Origin: Micavibrio sp.
Lineage (GTDB): Bacteria; Pseudomonadota; Alphaproteobacteria; Micavibrionales; Micavibrionaceae
Reading direction: 5' to 3'
NCBI GenBank assembly: GCA_002687495.1
Contig: NZAJ01000047.1
Span: forward strand, 1-32,826
Length of the DNA: 32,826 nucleotides
Shown: one piece after another, positions 8,786 to 16,816 of the stretch
Layout: each line of letters starts with the position of its first letter
Numbering within the stretch: the first letter of the stretch is position 1
Translations under genes and position numbers: made by a program
Notes under the pieces: generated by a model
The model's input: only the letters and a program-made list of their open reading frames with translations
What the model was told of the DNA's origin: nothing
Databases searched by the model: none

Positions 8786-8892
8786 TATTATGAGTTGTTA
8801 TCTTATGCCTATTCAGGCCTAGTATTTATATTTAGAGTTTCATTAAAGCGCTGTCTCTAGGGCTGGATTCATTAAAAGGAAGTAGGTTTGCC

Positions 8893-9972
8893 ATGAAAAA
8901 CCACCAAGTGAAAAAGATATTATTATCGGCAACCGCCATTATGCTTACAGTTTCATTGTGTTCTGCTAGCGCGTTCGCTCAAGATCAAGTGGATGATATG
9001 TTTCCACCACTTCCTGTCGCAAGTGAAGTTGAGCTAGATCCAATTGATGAAAGCGCTGTCGTAAATGTCGGTGAGATGGAGATTCCTGAAGATACCGATT
9101 TGCAGGCACCTATTTTGGAAGATCAGCTTACGCAAGAGATTGTCTCTGGAGATGCTGAAATCATTGATGAGCAGCAGCAAATAATATCTGGTGATGAACC
9201 AACACAGCAATTTGTCTCTGAAGCGATTCCTGTGGATACACTCGCTCAAGAGCCTTCAATTCCTGAAGATGTGTTTTTCGATGCGAATGAAGTCGCTGTC
9301 CCACAAACGGAGATGGGGAAAAAGGGCGCTCCGCGTATTGTTGATCCGAGAAAAGAAACGGCGTCTAAGATTGTGGTTGTGCGTGGTGGAGCGGCTGCAG
9401 GAACAAAAAAGGCTCAGCTCGTTGCTGCTGAACGTGCTGTAAAGCTTGGTCGTTTTGATTCTGCATTAATGTTATATGACACTTTATATGTAACAAATAA
9501 GCATGATCCTAATGTTGTTCTTGGACGTGCGATTGCACTTCAAAAATTAGGCCATATTGATGAGGCCATTGCGGCTTATGATGAATTGTTAGCAATTCGC
9601 CCAGATAGTGTTGAGGCGCAAACAAACATGCTCGGTCTTATGGCTGAAAAATATCCAGCCGTTGCTCTTCATCGATTAAAAGAGTTGTTGGAGAAGAACC
9701 CTAACAATGTTGGCCTTATTGCACAGCAAGCTTTTATTTTTGCAAGCATGGAGAAATATCAAGAGGCGATACGTTATCTAGGAATGGCTTCGAGTATAGA
9801 GCCAGAAAATGCCTCTCACATATTTAACATGGCTATTATTGCTGAGCGCGCAGGTGCAAAAAAGGATGCTGTGAAATTCTATGAGCAGGCGCTTGAGATG
9901 GATTCTTTATACGGCTCTGGTAAATCCATACCGCGTGATCAGGCTTATGAGCGTTTAGCACGCCTACGTTAA
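8893..9972 (+). CDS. Periplasmic TPR protein of the pilus locus (MshN/PilF-like role)
   Basis: A 359-residue secreted protein. A signal peptide covers residues 1-29 (AFA|Q cleavage). Cys23 lies in the hydrophobic core but without a lipobox, so this is not an obvious lipoprotein. Residues 30 to about 165 are acidic, Gln/Glu/Pro-rich and probably disordered, with imperfect repeats around the words VSGD and ISGD. From about residue 170 to the end are roughly four to five tetratricopeptide repeats (for example GHIDEAIAAYDELLAIRPDS). TPR proteins are standard in pilus loci: PilF/Tgl pilots the secretin, and MshN is found in MSHA clusters. Lack of lipidation argues against a true PilF pilotin. AAGGA precedes the ATG. 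Confidence 0.75.
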   Translation: MKNHQVKKILLSATAIMLTVSLCSASAFAQDQVDDMFPPLPVASEVELDPIDESAVVNVGEMEIPEDTDLQAPILEDQLTQEIVSGDAEIIDEQQQIISGDEPTQQFVSEAIPVDTLAQEPSIPEDVFFDANEVAVPQTEMGKKGAPRIVDPRKETASKIVVVRGGAAAGTKKAQLVAAERAVKLGRFDSALMLYDTLYVTNKHDPNVVLGRAIALQKLGHIDEAIAAYDELLAIRPDSVEAQTNMLGLMAEKYPAVALHRLKELLEKNPNNVGLIAQQAFIFASMEKYQEAIRYLGMASSIEPENASHIFNMAIIAERAGAKKDAVKFYEQALEMDSLYGSGKSIPRDQAYERLARLR

Positions 9973-10006
9973 GTTTCATTACTACGATTAATGCACGACA
10001 AGGTCT

Positions 10007-10843
10007 TTGAATGTGATTTCTTATCTACTGGCAAATGAAGCAGATCACTTCGCCTTGTGGGTGATTGATGTTGTTTATGTCGCTCTGCTAGGTCTTTTAT
10101 TTGGTAGCTTTGCCAGCGCAATCATTCATCGTGTGCCCAAGGGTGTGTCCTGGGTGTCTGAACGCTCAAAATGTGGTTCATGTAAGAATGTTCTAAAATC
10201 ATATGATCTAATCCCAGTTTTTTCATGGCTATTTAATGGTGGTAAGTGTCGGGTTTGTGGCGCTCAGGTGTCAGCTATTTATCCTGTGTTGGAGCTATGC
10301 TCTGCGTTAGTTTGTGTGCTGATATTGTTATTTTCATCAGAACCTATTTTGCAAAGATATATTTTGATTTTTGCATTTCCAATAATATTGTCTTTGGCTG
10401 TGATAGACCTTCAGCATAAAATTTTACCAAATTCACTTATGATTATTCTAGCGTGTTTTGCACTGCTTTCTGTGTGCTTGGCGGCTTATCAAAATGGTGA
10501 CTACAGCATATTGTTGTTTAATCATGCTCTGGGAGCTGCGGTTTTTGGTGGCTTTTCATTGCTGCTTGGTATGGGTATGGAAAAGCTTAGAGGCAAGCAA
10601 GCGCTAGGAATGGGGGATGTTAAATTCTTTGCTGTGGCAGGCTTGTGGCTTGGTTTGCCTTATTTTGGCGTTTTTTGTATTTTGTCAGGCATATTCGGGG
10701 TTTTTCTGGGGCTTGTGTGGCGTGTGGTCACTAAAGAGCAATATTTTCCTTTTGGCCCAGCATTGATTTTATCCTTTTTGTTGATTTTGATATTACGAGG
10801 TTCTTTTTTCTTTGAAAAAGCGTTACACTACTTTGTGCTCTAA
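10007..10843 (+). CDS. pilD: Prepilin peptidase / N-methyltransferase
   Basis: An inner-membrane aspartyl protease that cleaves prepilin leaders after Gly and methylates the new N-terminus. The 278 residues contain the N-terminal cytoplasmic domain with the paired CxxC zinc motif (C56, C59, C81, C84), the YPVLEL segment after it, and hydrophobic helices throughout. Both catalytic aspartates are present: Asp134 in VIDLQHK and Asp204 in the GMGDVK (GxGD) motif. The frame opens at TTG 10007, but the AAGG at 10000-10003 is better spaced for GTG at 10013, so the protein may start two codons later. Its substrate is likely the prepilin at 18162. Confidence 0.96.
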   Translation: MNVISYLLANEADHFALWVIDVVYVALLGLLFGSFASAIIHRVPKGVSWVSERSKCGSCKNVLKSYDLIPVFSWLFNGGKCRVCGAQVSAIYPVLELCSALVCVLILLFSSEPILQRYILIFAFPIILSLAVIDLQHKILPNSLMIILACFALLSVCLAAYQNGDYSILLFNHALGAAVFGGFSLLLGMGMEKLRGKQALGMGDVKFFAVAGLWLGLPYFGVFCILSGIFGVFLGLVWRVVTKEQYFPFGPALILSFLLILILRGSFFFEKALHYFVL

Positions 10844-10942
10844 ATCTTTACTGAGCATTCATACTTTTTAGGTATAAATAAGTATTCCCCGTCGCAATGA
10901 AGGGGAGGGGTTAAATAGAAGACTTCATAAGAGGAGACGACC

Positions 10943-12082
10943 TTGGATCTAACACAGCTTCTTGCGTTTACCATGCAAAATGACGCATCTGACTTGCATT
11001 TAAGTGCTGGTAGTCCACCTATTATTCGTTCTAGTGGTCAGCTAAAACGTGTTAAGGCGGATCCGCTTTCAAGCGATGATATTCGTACAATGCTTTATTC
11101 CATTATGACGGAAGACCAGCGTGCAGAATATGAAAAGCACATGGAAATTGACTTCGCGATCGCCTTGGGCGAAAAAGCGCGTTTTCGTGTGAATGGCTTT
11201 ACGACGCGTCTTGGTGCTTCGGCTGTGTTTCGTACTATTCCAACTGAAGTCCCAACAATGGAAGATTTGGGATTACCGCCAGTTATTAAGCGATTTGCTG
11301 AACTGGAAAAAGGGATTGTGCTTGTGACGGGGCCTACAGGCTCTGGTAAGTCTACAACGTTGGCTTCTATGGTTAATCATATCAATATGTATAGCGCAAA
11401 GCATATTCTTACGATCGAAGACCCGGTTGAATTTTTCCACACATCTCAAAAATCATTGGTGAACCACCGGGAGGTCGGTACGGATACAAGCTCATTTGCA
11501 AGAGCTTTGAAGAGTGCGCTTCGTGAAGACCCGGACGTTATCCTTGTTGGTGAGATGCGTGATTATGAAACGATTTCCTTGGCCTTAACAGCCGCAGAAA
11601 CAGGACACTTAGTTTTTGCGACGCTTCACTCTAACTCTGCATCTAAAACGATAGACCGTATTATTGACGTGTTCCCAACAGGGGATAAGGAAATGGTGCG
11701 AGCGATGATTGCAAGTTCTCTTCAGGGGGTGGTAGCGCAAACGCTTCTCCGTAAACAAGAAGGTGGGCGTGTAGGTGCGTATGAAATTCTGGTTGGTACA
11801 AATGCTGTTCGAAACTTGATTCGTGAAAACCAGATCCCGCAAATGTATTCTATGATGCAGACAGGATCGCGTTACGGCATGGTAACGATGCAAGATGCTA
11901 TTAAGGACCTTTTAGAGACTGGGCTAATTGATGAAGAAGAAGCGCACCGCGCACTGATGGCTACGACTGATGAAAACTCAGATGAGGGTGGCGATAGTGA
12001 ATATGCTGCAAAAGCTGTAGGTGGTGGCCGTAAAGATGGTGGTGGTTCCTCTGGTGGCTCTGATGGGGGGTATTCATTTTGA
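10943..12082 (+). CDS. pilT: Pilus retraction ATPase PilT
   Basis: A hexameric ATPase that depolymerises the pilus and drives twitching or uptake. It is 379 residues. Walker A GPTGSGKST lies at 130-138, the Asp box EDPVEFF follows, the Walker B region DVILVGEMRD has Glu204, and the His box reads GHLVFATLHS. The retraction signature AVRNLIRE is at 288-295, the hallmark of PilT; no tetracysteine is present. Residues from about 345 on form a Gly/Ser-rich tail absent from most PilT proteins. The start is TTG, supported by GAGGAG 9 bases upstream and by the conserved N-terminus (LTQLLAFTMQNDASDLHLS). Its last four bases overlap the start of pilU. Confidence 0.96.
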   Translation: MDLTQLLAFTMQNDASDLHLSAGSPPIIRSSGQLKRVKADPLSSDDIRTMLYSIMTEDQRAEYEKHMEIDFAIALGEKARFRVNGFTTRLGASAVFRTIPTEVPTMEDLGLPPVIKRFAELEKGIVLVTGPTGSGKSTTLASMVNHINMYSAKHILTIEDPVEFFHTSQKSLVNHREVGTDTSSFARALKSALREDPDVILVGEMRDYETISLALTAAETGHLVFATLHSNSASKTIDRIIDVFPTGDKEMVRAMIASSLQGVVAQTLLRKQEGGRVGAYEILVGTNAVRNLIRENQIPQMYSMMQTGSRYGMVTMQDAIKDLLETGLIDEEEAHRALMATTDENSDEGGDSEYAAKAVGGGRKDGGGSSGGSDGGYSF

Positions 12083-13236
12083 GTTCTGATGCTGCGAATA
12101 GACCGCCTGTCATACTAGAGTATCTTCAGTCTATGAATAGTATGGGGGCGAGTGATATGTATGTCACAGTTGATGCGCCTATTGCTCTTCGCGTGGATGA
12201 TCATATCTCTTATCCGAGTGATCAAAGGATTTCTCTTGATGAGGTCGACTCTATTCTTAATTCTATTCTTACAGCGCGTCAGAAAAGAACTTTTGATGTT
12301 GAGATGGAACTTAACACATCTCTGGATATGGGGGAGCTTGGCCGTTTTCGTGTAAATGTTATGCGTCAGCGTCAAAAACCGGCAATTGTGATTCGCCGTA
12401 TTGTCTCTAAGATTCCAGGAATACGTGACCTAAGACTTCCATCTATTCTCGAATCTCTATCGCTTGAAAAGCGTGGCTTAATCCTTCTGACTGGTGTCAC
12501 AGGCTCTGGTAAGTCAACAACGCTCGCGTCAATGATCGATTATCGTAATGAGCGAGAGGAGGGGCATATCATCACGATTGAAGATCCGATCGAATATTTC
12601 CACGATCACAAAAGATCGATCATTACGCAGCGTGAAGTTGGTGTTGATACTGAGAGTTATGCTATAGCGCTCAAAAATGCGCTACGTCAAAGGCCTGATG
12701 TAATGCTTGTTGGTGAGATTCGGGATCGAGAGGTTATGGAACAGGCCATGATGGTGACCGAAACGGGGCATTTATGTTTGGCAACAATCCACACGACTAA
12801 CGCATATCAAGCTATTGAACGTATTGTGAACTTGTTCCCTGAGGAGCTAAGCAGTCAGGTTCGCATGAACTTATCAATGAACTTAAAAGCAATTATCTCG
12901 CAAAGGCTTATCCCTAGTGTGGATGGCTCATTGGTACCAGCGGTTGAGGTGCTTCTTAACCAAGGTCTTGTGCGTGAGCTGATTCTAAAAGGTGAGATAT
13001 CTAAGGTCAGAGATGTTATGGAGCAAAACGCAAGTTCAGGTATGCGCTCTTTTGATATGTCATTGTTGCAGCTCTATAATGATGGTTTGATCTCAGAAGA
13101 AACAGTTATCACGAACTCTGATAAGCCTTCAGATATGAAGATTAAACTACAGCAGCAAAAGATATCTAAGCAAGACACAAGCTTAACAAGTGCCTTATCA
13201 GGTTTTGATACATCACAAATATCCATAGGGGATTAA
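12079..13236 (+). CDS. pilU: PilT-dependent retraction ATPase PilU
   Basis: A 385-residue paralogue of PilT lying directly after it, with a 4-base TTGA overlap that makes TTG the start codon and the stop TGA of pilT. Walker A is GVTGSGKST (139-147), followed by EDPIEYF, a VGEIRDREVMEQAM Walker B region and a GHLCLATIHT His box. The AIRNLIRE motif is replaced by LVRELILKGE, as in PilU proteins. PilU needs PilT to function and adds retraction force. The C-terminal 40 residues are polar and Gln/Ser-rich. Having both ATPases predicts a retractile pilus. Confidence 0.92.
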   Translation: MSSDAANRPPVILEYLQSMNSMGASDMYVTVDAPIALRVDDHISYPSDQRISLDEVDSILNSILTARQKRTFDVEMELNTSLDMGELGRFRVNVMRQRQKPAIVIRRIVSKIPGIRDLRLPSILESLSLEKRGLILLTGVTGSGKSTTLASMIDYRNEREEGHIITIEDPIEYFHDHKRSIITQREVGVDTESYAIALKNALRQRPDVMLVGEIRDREVMEQAMMVTETGHLCLATIHTTNAYQAIERIVNLFPEELSSQVRMNLSMNLKAIISQRLIPSVDGSLVPAVEVLLNQGLVRELILKGEISKVRDVMEQNASSGMRSFDMSLLQLYNDGLISEETVITNSDKPSDMKIKLQQQKISKQDTSLTSALSGFDTSQISIGD

Positions 13237-13345
13237 TAAAAAACAAGGATGTCTTCTTCTTGTTTGTGTGTTATGCTTATGTTCTAATTCCTAGGCACGC
13301 TATTCTTGTGTGCTTGTAACGATATATCTGTTTAGGGTTCATCTG

Positions 13346-15202
13346 ATGAAGATTCAATTATCATTCAAACTAAAAACTATTCGCACACCATTGTTAAGTT
13401 TGGTTGCATGCGCTGCACTGAGTGTAAGTATAACGGGTTGCGATCTTGCTAAAAACCACTTGAAAGCAGATCGCGAAGGTGGCATGGAAGTCCAAGATTA
13501 TCGTGATGCGCTTTCATCACGTGTTCAAGATGATGATGACAGTGATTGGTCTTCATCCGCACCATCTCTTCAGCCTTATATTGCGCAATCCTCTGAGACA
13601 ATGAAGGCCATGCCTCTTGTTTCTGTGAGTGTTAATCAGAGTGTCCCTTTAAGAGATCTTCTCTACGAATTAGCTGAGCAAGCTGAATATGATTTAGAAT
13701 TAGACCCTCGTATCCGCGGCGCAATTATCTTCACTGCACGTGAGCGTCCATTTGACCTCGTTATTAAACGTATCGCAAGTATCGCAGGTCTTCGTTATAA
13801 GTTTGAAGATGATGTTCTTCGCGTAGAGCTCGATACATCATATAACCAGCTCTATAAAATTGATTATTTGGCCTATGTAAGGTCAAATTCATCAACGATT
13901 TCGGCAGATATATCTGTTGTACAAGGTGAAGGTGCTCAGGCTGGATCTGGCTTCTCCACATCTGCTGAAAGTGAATCAAACTTCTGGGAAGAGTTAGATG
14001 GAAATATTGCGCAAATTATTGGCGGTGCAAATAATAACCATCTTCGTACATCAAGAACCCCACAAATAACGGCTACTGCTCAAAACCCTGATGTAGTATC
14101 TGGTGCTGATGGCGGTGAGCCTGCGCAGGCTGTTGTAAATGTATCTTCATTACCAACAGAAGAAGAGCCTGAAGATGAAGCGTCTGGTAATGCTGATGAT
14201 GACCCAAATGCTCCTACATATACTATTAATAAACAGGCCGGTATTGTGAATGTTTTTGCGCCTGAGAAAACGCAAAAAGAGGTTGCGGAATATCTTCGAC
14301 TTGTTAAGAGGTCAGTCACCGCACAAGTCTTGATTGAAACTAAGATTTTAGAAGTTTCTTTGAATGACGAGTTTTCAACTGGGATTGATTGGAATAGCTT
14401 AAATGCTGGGTCAAATAACGTTTTAGCTCAATTTACAGGTGTAGGTTCGAATGTCGGTTTGACCGATCCTTTACAGACGATTGGACGAGATGCAAGCAGT
14501 GTCTTTACGGGAAGTAATAATTTCTTTGTAAGCGTTTCAGATAAAGTAGATGTTCTTATTCAAGCATTATCAGGCTATGGAACAGTAAAAGCTCTTGCTT
14601 CGCCACGCCTAACCGTCGTCAATAATCAATCTGCAGTATTGAATGTATCAACTAACCGAGTTTTCTTCGAGGTGGATATCGACGTCTCAGATACTGATAA
14701 TGGTGTTACAACTGAAATTAGCTCTACAGTAAATAGTGTACCCGAAGGCGTTCTTATTCACGTTCTACCATCCATTAATTTGGATGATAGAACTGTATCT
14801 TTGGCTGTGAGGCCAACTATTACTGAAGTTGTGAATAGAATAGAAGATCCTGCCGTACAGTATATTACTGCAGCTAACTCTATTACAGGTGTTACATCGG
14901 AGTTTCCTGAATTGAATGTGCAGGAAATTGATTCTGTAATTAAAGTAGACTCAGGTCGACCTATTGTAATGGGTGGTTTGCTGCAGGACCGTGTGCAAGG
15001 TGTGCAAGAGGGAATACCTGTACTAAGTGAAATCCCACTGGCTGGTGCGTTGTTCCGCGATCAGAATGATCTTATAACGAAGACAGAAGTTGTAATCTTT
15101 ATGAAAGCAACGATCTTAGATTCACCTAGTGACTCTGTGCACGCGACTGATAAAGATCTTTATCGTAAATTCTCATCTGACCGTCGTCCATTAAGATTTT
15201 AA
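13346..15202 (+). CDS. Outer-membrane secretin, lipoprotein of MshL/PilQ type
   Basis: The ring channel through which the pilus crosses the outer membrane. The open frame begins at GTG 13310, but ATG 13346 has an AGGG in good position and yields a proper lipoprotein signal peptide with lipobox ITGC (Cys32), so I place the start there (618 residues). After the Cys comes a linker, then an STN/N0-type domain from about residue 94 (SVNQSVPLRDLLYELAEQ) and an N1-type domain at about 290-340 (TINKQAGIVNVFAPEKTQKE). The C-terminal secretin domain ends with the expected GRPIVMGGLLQ and EIPLAGALFR blocks. A Ser/Asn/acidic low-complexity stretch separates N0 from N1. No AMIN domain is seen, so the layout is closer to MshL than to classical PilQ. 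Confidence 0.92.
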   Translation: MKIQLSFKLKTIRTPLLSLVACAALSVSITGCDLAKNHLKADREGGMEVQDYRDALSSRVQDDDDSDWSSSAPSLQPYIAQSSETMKAMPLVSVSVNQSVPLRDLLYELAEQAEYDLELDPRIRGAIIFTARERPFDLVIKRIASIAGLRYKFEDDVLRVELDTSYNQLYKIDYLAYVRSNSSTISADISVVQGEGAQAGSGFSTSAESESNFWEELDGNIAQIIGGANNNHLRTSRTPQITATAQNPDVVSGADGGEPAQAVVNVSSLPTEEEPEDEASGNADDDPNAPTYTINKQAGIVNVFAPEKTQKEVAEYLRLVKRSVTAQVLIETKILEVSLNDEFSTGIDWNSLNAGSNNVLAQFTGVGSNVGLTDPLQTIGRDASSVFTGSNNFFVSVSDKVDVLIQALSGYGTVKALASPRLTVVNNQSAVLNVSTNRVFFEVDIDVSDTDNGVTTEISSTVNSVPEGVLIHVLPSINLDDRTVSLAVRPTITEVVNRIEDPAVQYITAANSITGVTSEFPELNVQEIDSVIKVDSGRPIVMGGLLQDRVQGVQEGIPVLSEIPLAGALFRDQNDLITKTEVVIFMKATILDSPSDSVHATDKDLYRKFSSDRRPLRF

Positions 15203-15214
15203 GAGAGACATATA

Positions 15215-15994
15215 ATGATATCATCTGCGTTGGTAGGATATATTTTAAAGGCGGCCATTCGTGACCGCCTTTTAATATCGATGCTTATACTTATTATTTT
15301 AAGTGTAAGCCTTTCAGTCTTTTTTGGCTCTGCAGCAATATATGAAAAGGCGCATTTCACAGCCGTTTTTTCAGCCTCTACATTGCGTATTATAAATGTA
15401 ATTGCGTTGTCATTATTCACTGTATTCTTTATTCGTCGTTCTTTTGAATCTCGTGATATCGAATATATGCTTACGCGCCCAATAGGACGTATAAAATTTC
15501 TACTCTCATATGCTTTCGGATTTTCTATTATCGCGATTTTTGCCTCAGTTCTCACAGCGGCATGTGTATATTTTGTTGGTAATCAAGCGGGAAATGATGG
15601 TTTTTGGCTTTGGGCACTAAGCATAATGATGGAAAACATCATTATGATTAATGCAGCTCTTTTCTTTTCAATGATTTTAACAAGTGCGGCGACAGCTGCT
15701 TTTACTGTATTTGGTTATTACGTACTTTCACGAATGAGTGGTCAAGTATTGGGTATTATCGATTCAGGTAAAGCCCTTATGAGTGAGAAGACTGAAACAA
15801 CTACAATAATGGAGCTGACAATGCAGCTCGTTTCATTCTTAATGCCAAGAGGTGATTTGCTAGGGCAGTCATCGTGGCTATTATATGGTGTGCAGGAGAC
15901 AGTTGGATATGGTTTTGTTATCGCACAAGGGCTTATTTACACTTCCATTTTGATTATTGCAGCCCTCATTGATCTTGTAACGAGAAAGTTCTAA
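15215..15994 (+). CDS. ABC-2-type transporter permease subunit (PilI-like)
   Basis: A 259-residue, very hydrophobic protein with about six predicted membrane helices, beginning at SMLILIILSVSLSVFFG and ending at GLIYTSILIIAALIDLVTR. The conserved-looking segment ESRDIEYMLTRPIGRIKFLLSY fits the cytoplasmic coupling region of ABC-2 permeases (the S/ARPISR-type motif). It starts 12 bases after the secretin stop, with AGAGAGA as a weak ribosome-binding site. The only ABC ATPase in the window is at 8048, in the same locus, and is the likely partner. This recalls pilI of Myxococcus, although the subunits are separated here. Confidence 0.8.
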   Translation: MISSALVGYILKAAIRDRLLISMLILIILSVSLSVFFGSAAIYEKAHFTAVFSASTLRIINVIALSLFTVFFIRRSFESRDIEYMLTRPIGRIKFLLSYAFGFSIIAIFASVLTAACVYFVGNQAGNDGFWLWALSIMMENIIMINAALFFSMILTSAATAAFTVFGYYVLSRMSGQVLGIIDSGKALMSEKTETTTIMELTMQLVSFLMPRGDLLGQSSWLLYGVQETVGYGFVIAQGLIYTSILIIAALIDLVTRKF

Positions 15995-16011
15995 AGCAAA
16001 TTATTAATGCC

Positions 16012-16770
16012 ATGAATGCGACTTCCATAAAACAGCATAAGAAAAATCTATTAAATGCGAGTTTCGCTTTAAAAAGCCTTCTTGCTTTGGCGGTTATTAT
16101 TAACGGGTTCGTATGGCTATCCGTGAGAAACGAACAGACGCGTTGGCTGAATGTACCGCCAGCACCTTCAGTTCTGGCTGCAAGTTTCTCTGGACTAGGT
16201 GACTTACAGCTTGCTTATCGTTTGATTGGTTTAACTGTCCAAAATATGGGCGATACAGGTGGGCGTATAGTTAATTTAAAGGAATATGATACGCACGCAT
16301 TATCCCAATGGTTTCATCTTGAGCATGCATTGGATGAACGCTCTAATTTTATTCCTTACCTCGCGGGGTATTTTTTCACTGGCCGTAAAGATAATAAAAA
16401 TTTGGAACCTATCATTGAATATCTCGAGGTGGCTGCAAAAACGGATGCTCCATATAAATGGCGCTGGCTTGTACAGGCTGTTTTTTTAGCTATGCATAAA
16501 CTCGAAGACACAGATAGGGCTCTAGAACTAGCTTATAAATTAGCAAAACTCGATGACCCTGATATGCCTGCATGGGCAAAGCAAATGCCAGCTTTTGTAC
16601 TTAATTCAAAAGGTGAGAAAGCTGATGCACTCATGCTGATGCTTAATATCATGAAAACACAGGGCGAAAATATGGAGCCTGAAGAACTATATTCTTTGAA
16701 ATATTATGTTTGTAATGAGATTTTATCTCCTGAAGAGAATGAAAAATTTGATTTTTGTGGTGATATATAG
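16012..16770 (+). CDS. Membrane-anchored helical-repeat protein of unknown function
   Basis: I do not recognise a family. The 252 residues have a basic start, one membrane helix at about 18-37 (FALKSLLALAVIINGFVWLS), and a soluble, probably periplasmic remainder. From about residue 60 the helices look TPR-like (LGDLQLAYRLIGL, DTDRALELAYKLAKLDD, KGEKADALMLMLNIM). It begins 17 bases after the ABC permease, so the two are probably co-expressed. It could be the third component of the transporter, as PilG is in Myxococcus, but no sequence identity is claimed. There is no clear Shine-Dalgarno before the ATG. The stop is TAG. Confidence 0.75.
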   Translation: MNATSIKQHKKNLLNASFALKSLLALAVIINGFVWLSVRNEQTRWLNVPPAPSVLAASFSGLGDLQLAYRLIGLTVQNMGDTGGRIVNLKEYDTHALSQWFHLEHALDERSNFIPYLAGYFFTGRKDNKNLEPIIEYLEVAAKTDAPYKWRWLVQAVFLAMHKLEDTDRALELAYKLAKLDDPDMPAWAKQMPAFVLNSKGEKADALMLMLNIMKTQGENMEPEELYSLKYYVCNEILSPEENEKFDFCGDI

Positions 16771-16816
16771 CCCTAAGCTCTAGTCTTTTAAGGCGTTTTC
16801 GTGTAATTGAGAAAAC

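Noticed and set aside
13241-13265. Terminator between pilU and the secretin
   Set aside because: AAACAAG and CTTGTTT can pair, but the stem is A/T-rich, the loop long and no T-run follows.
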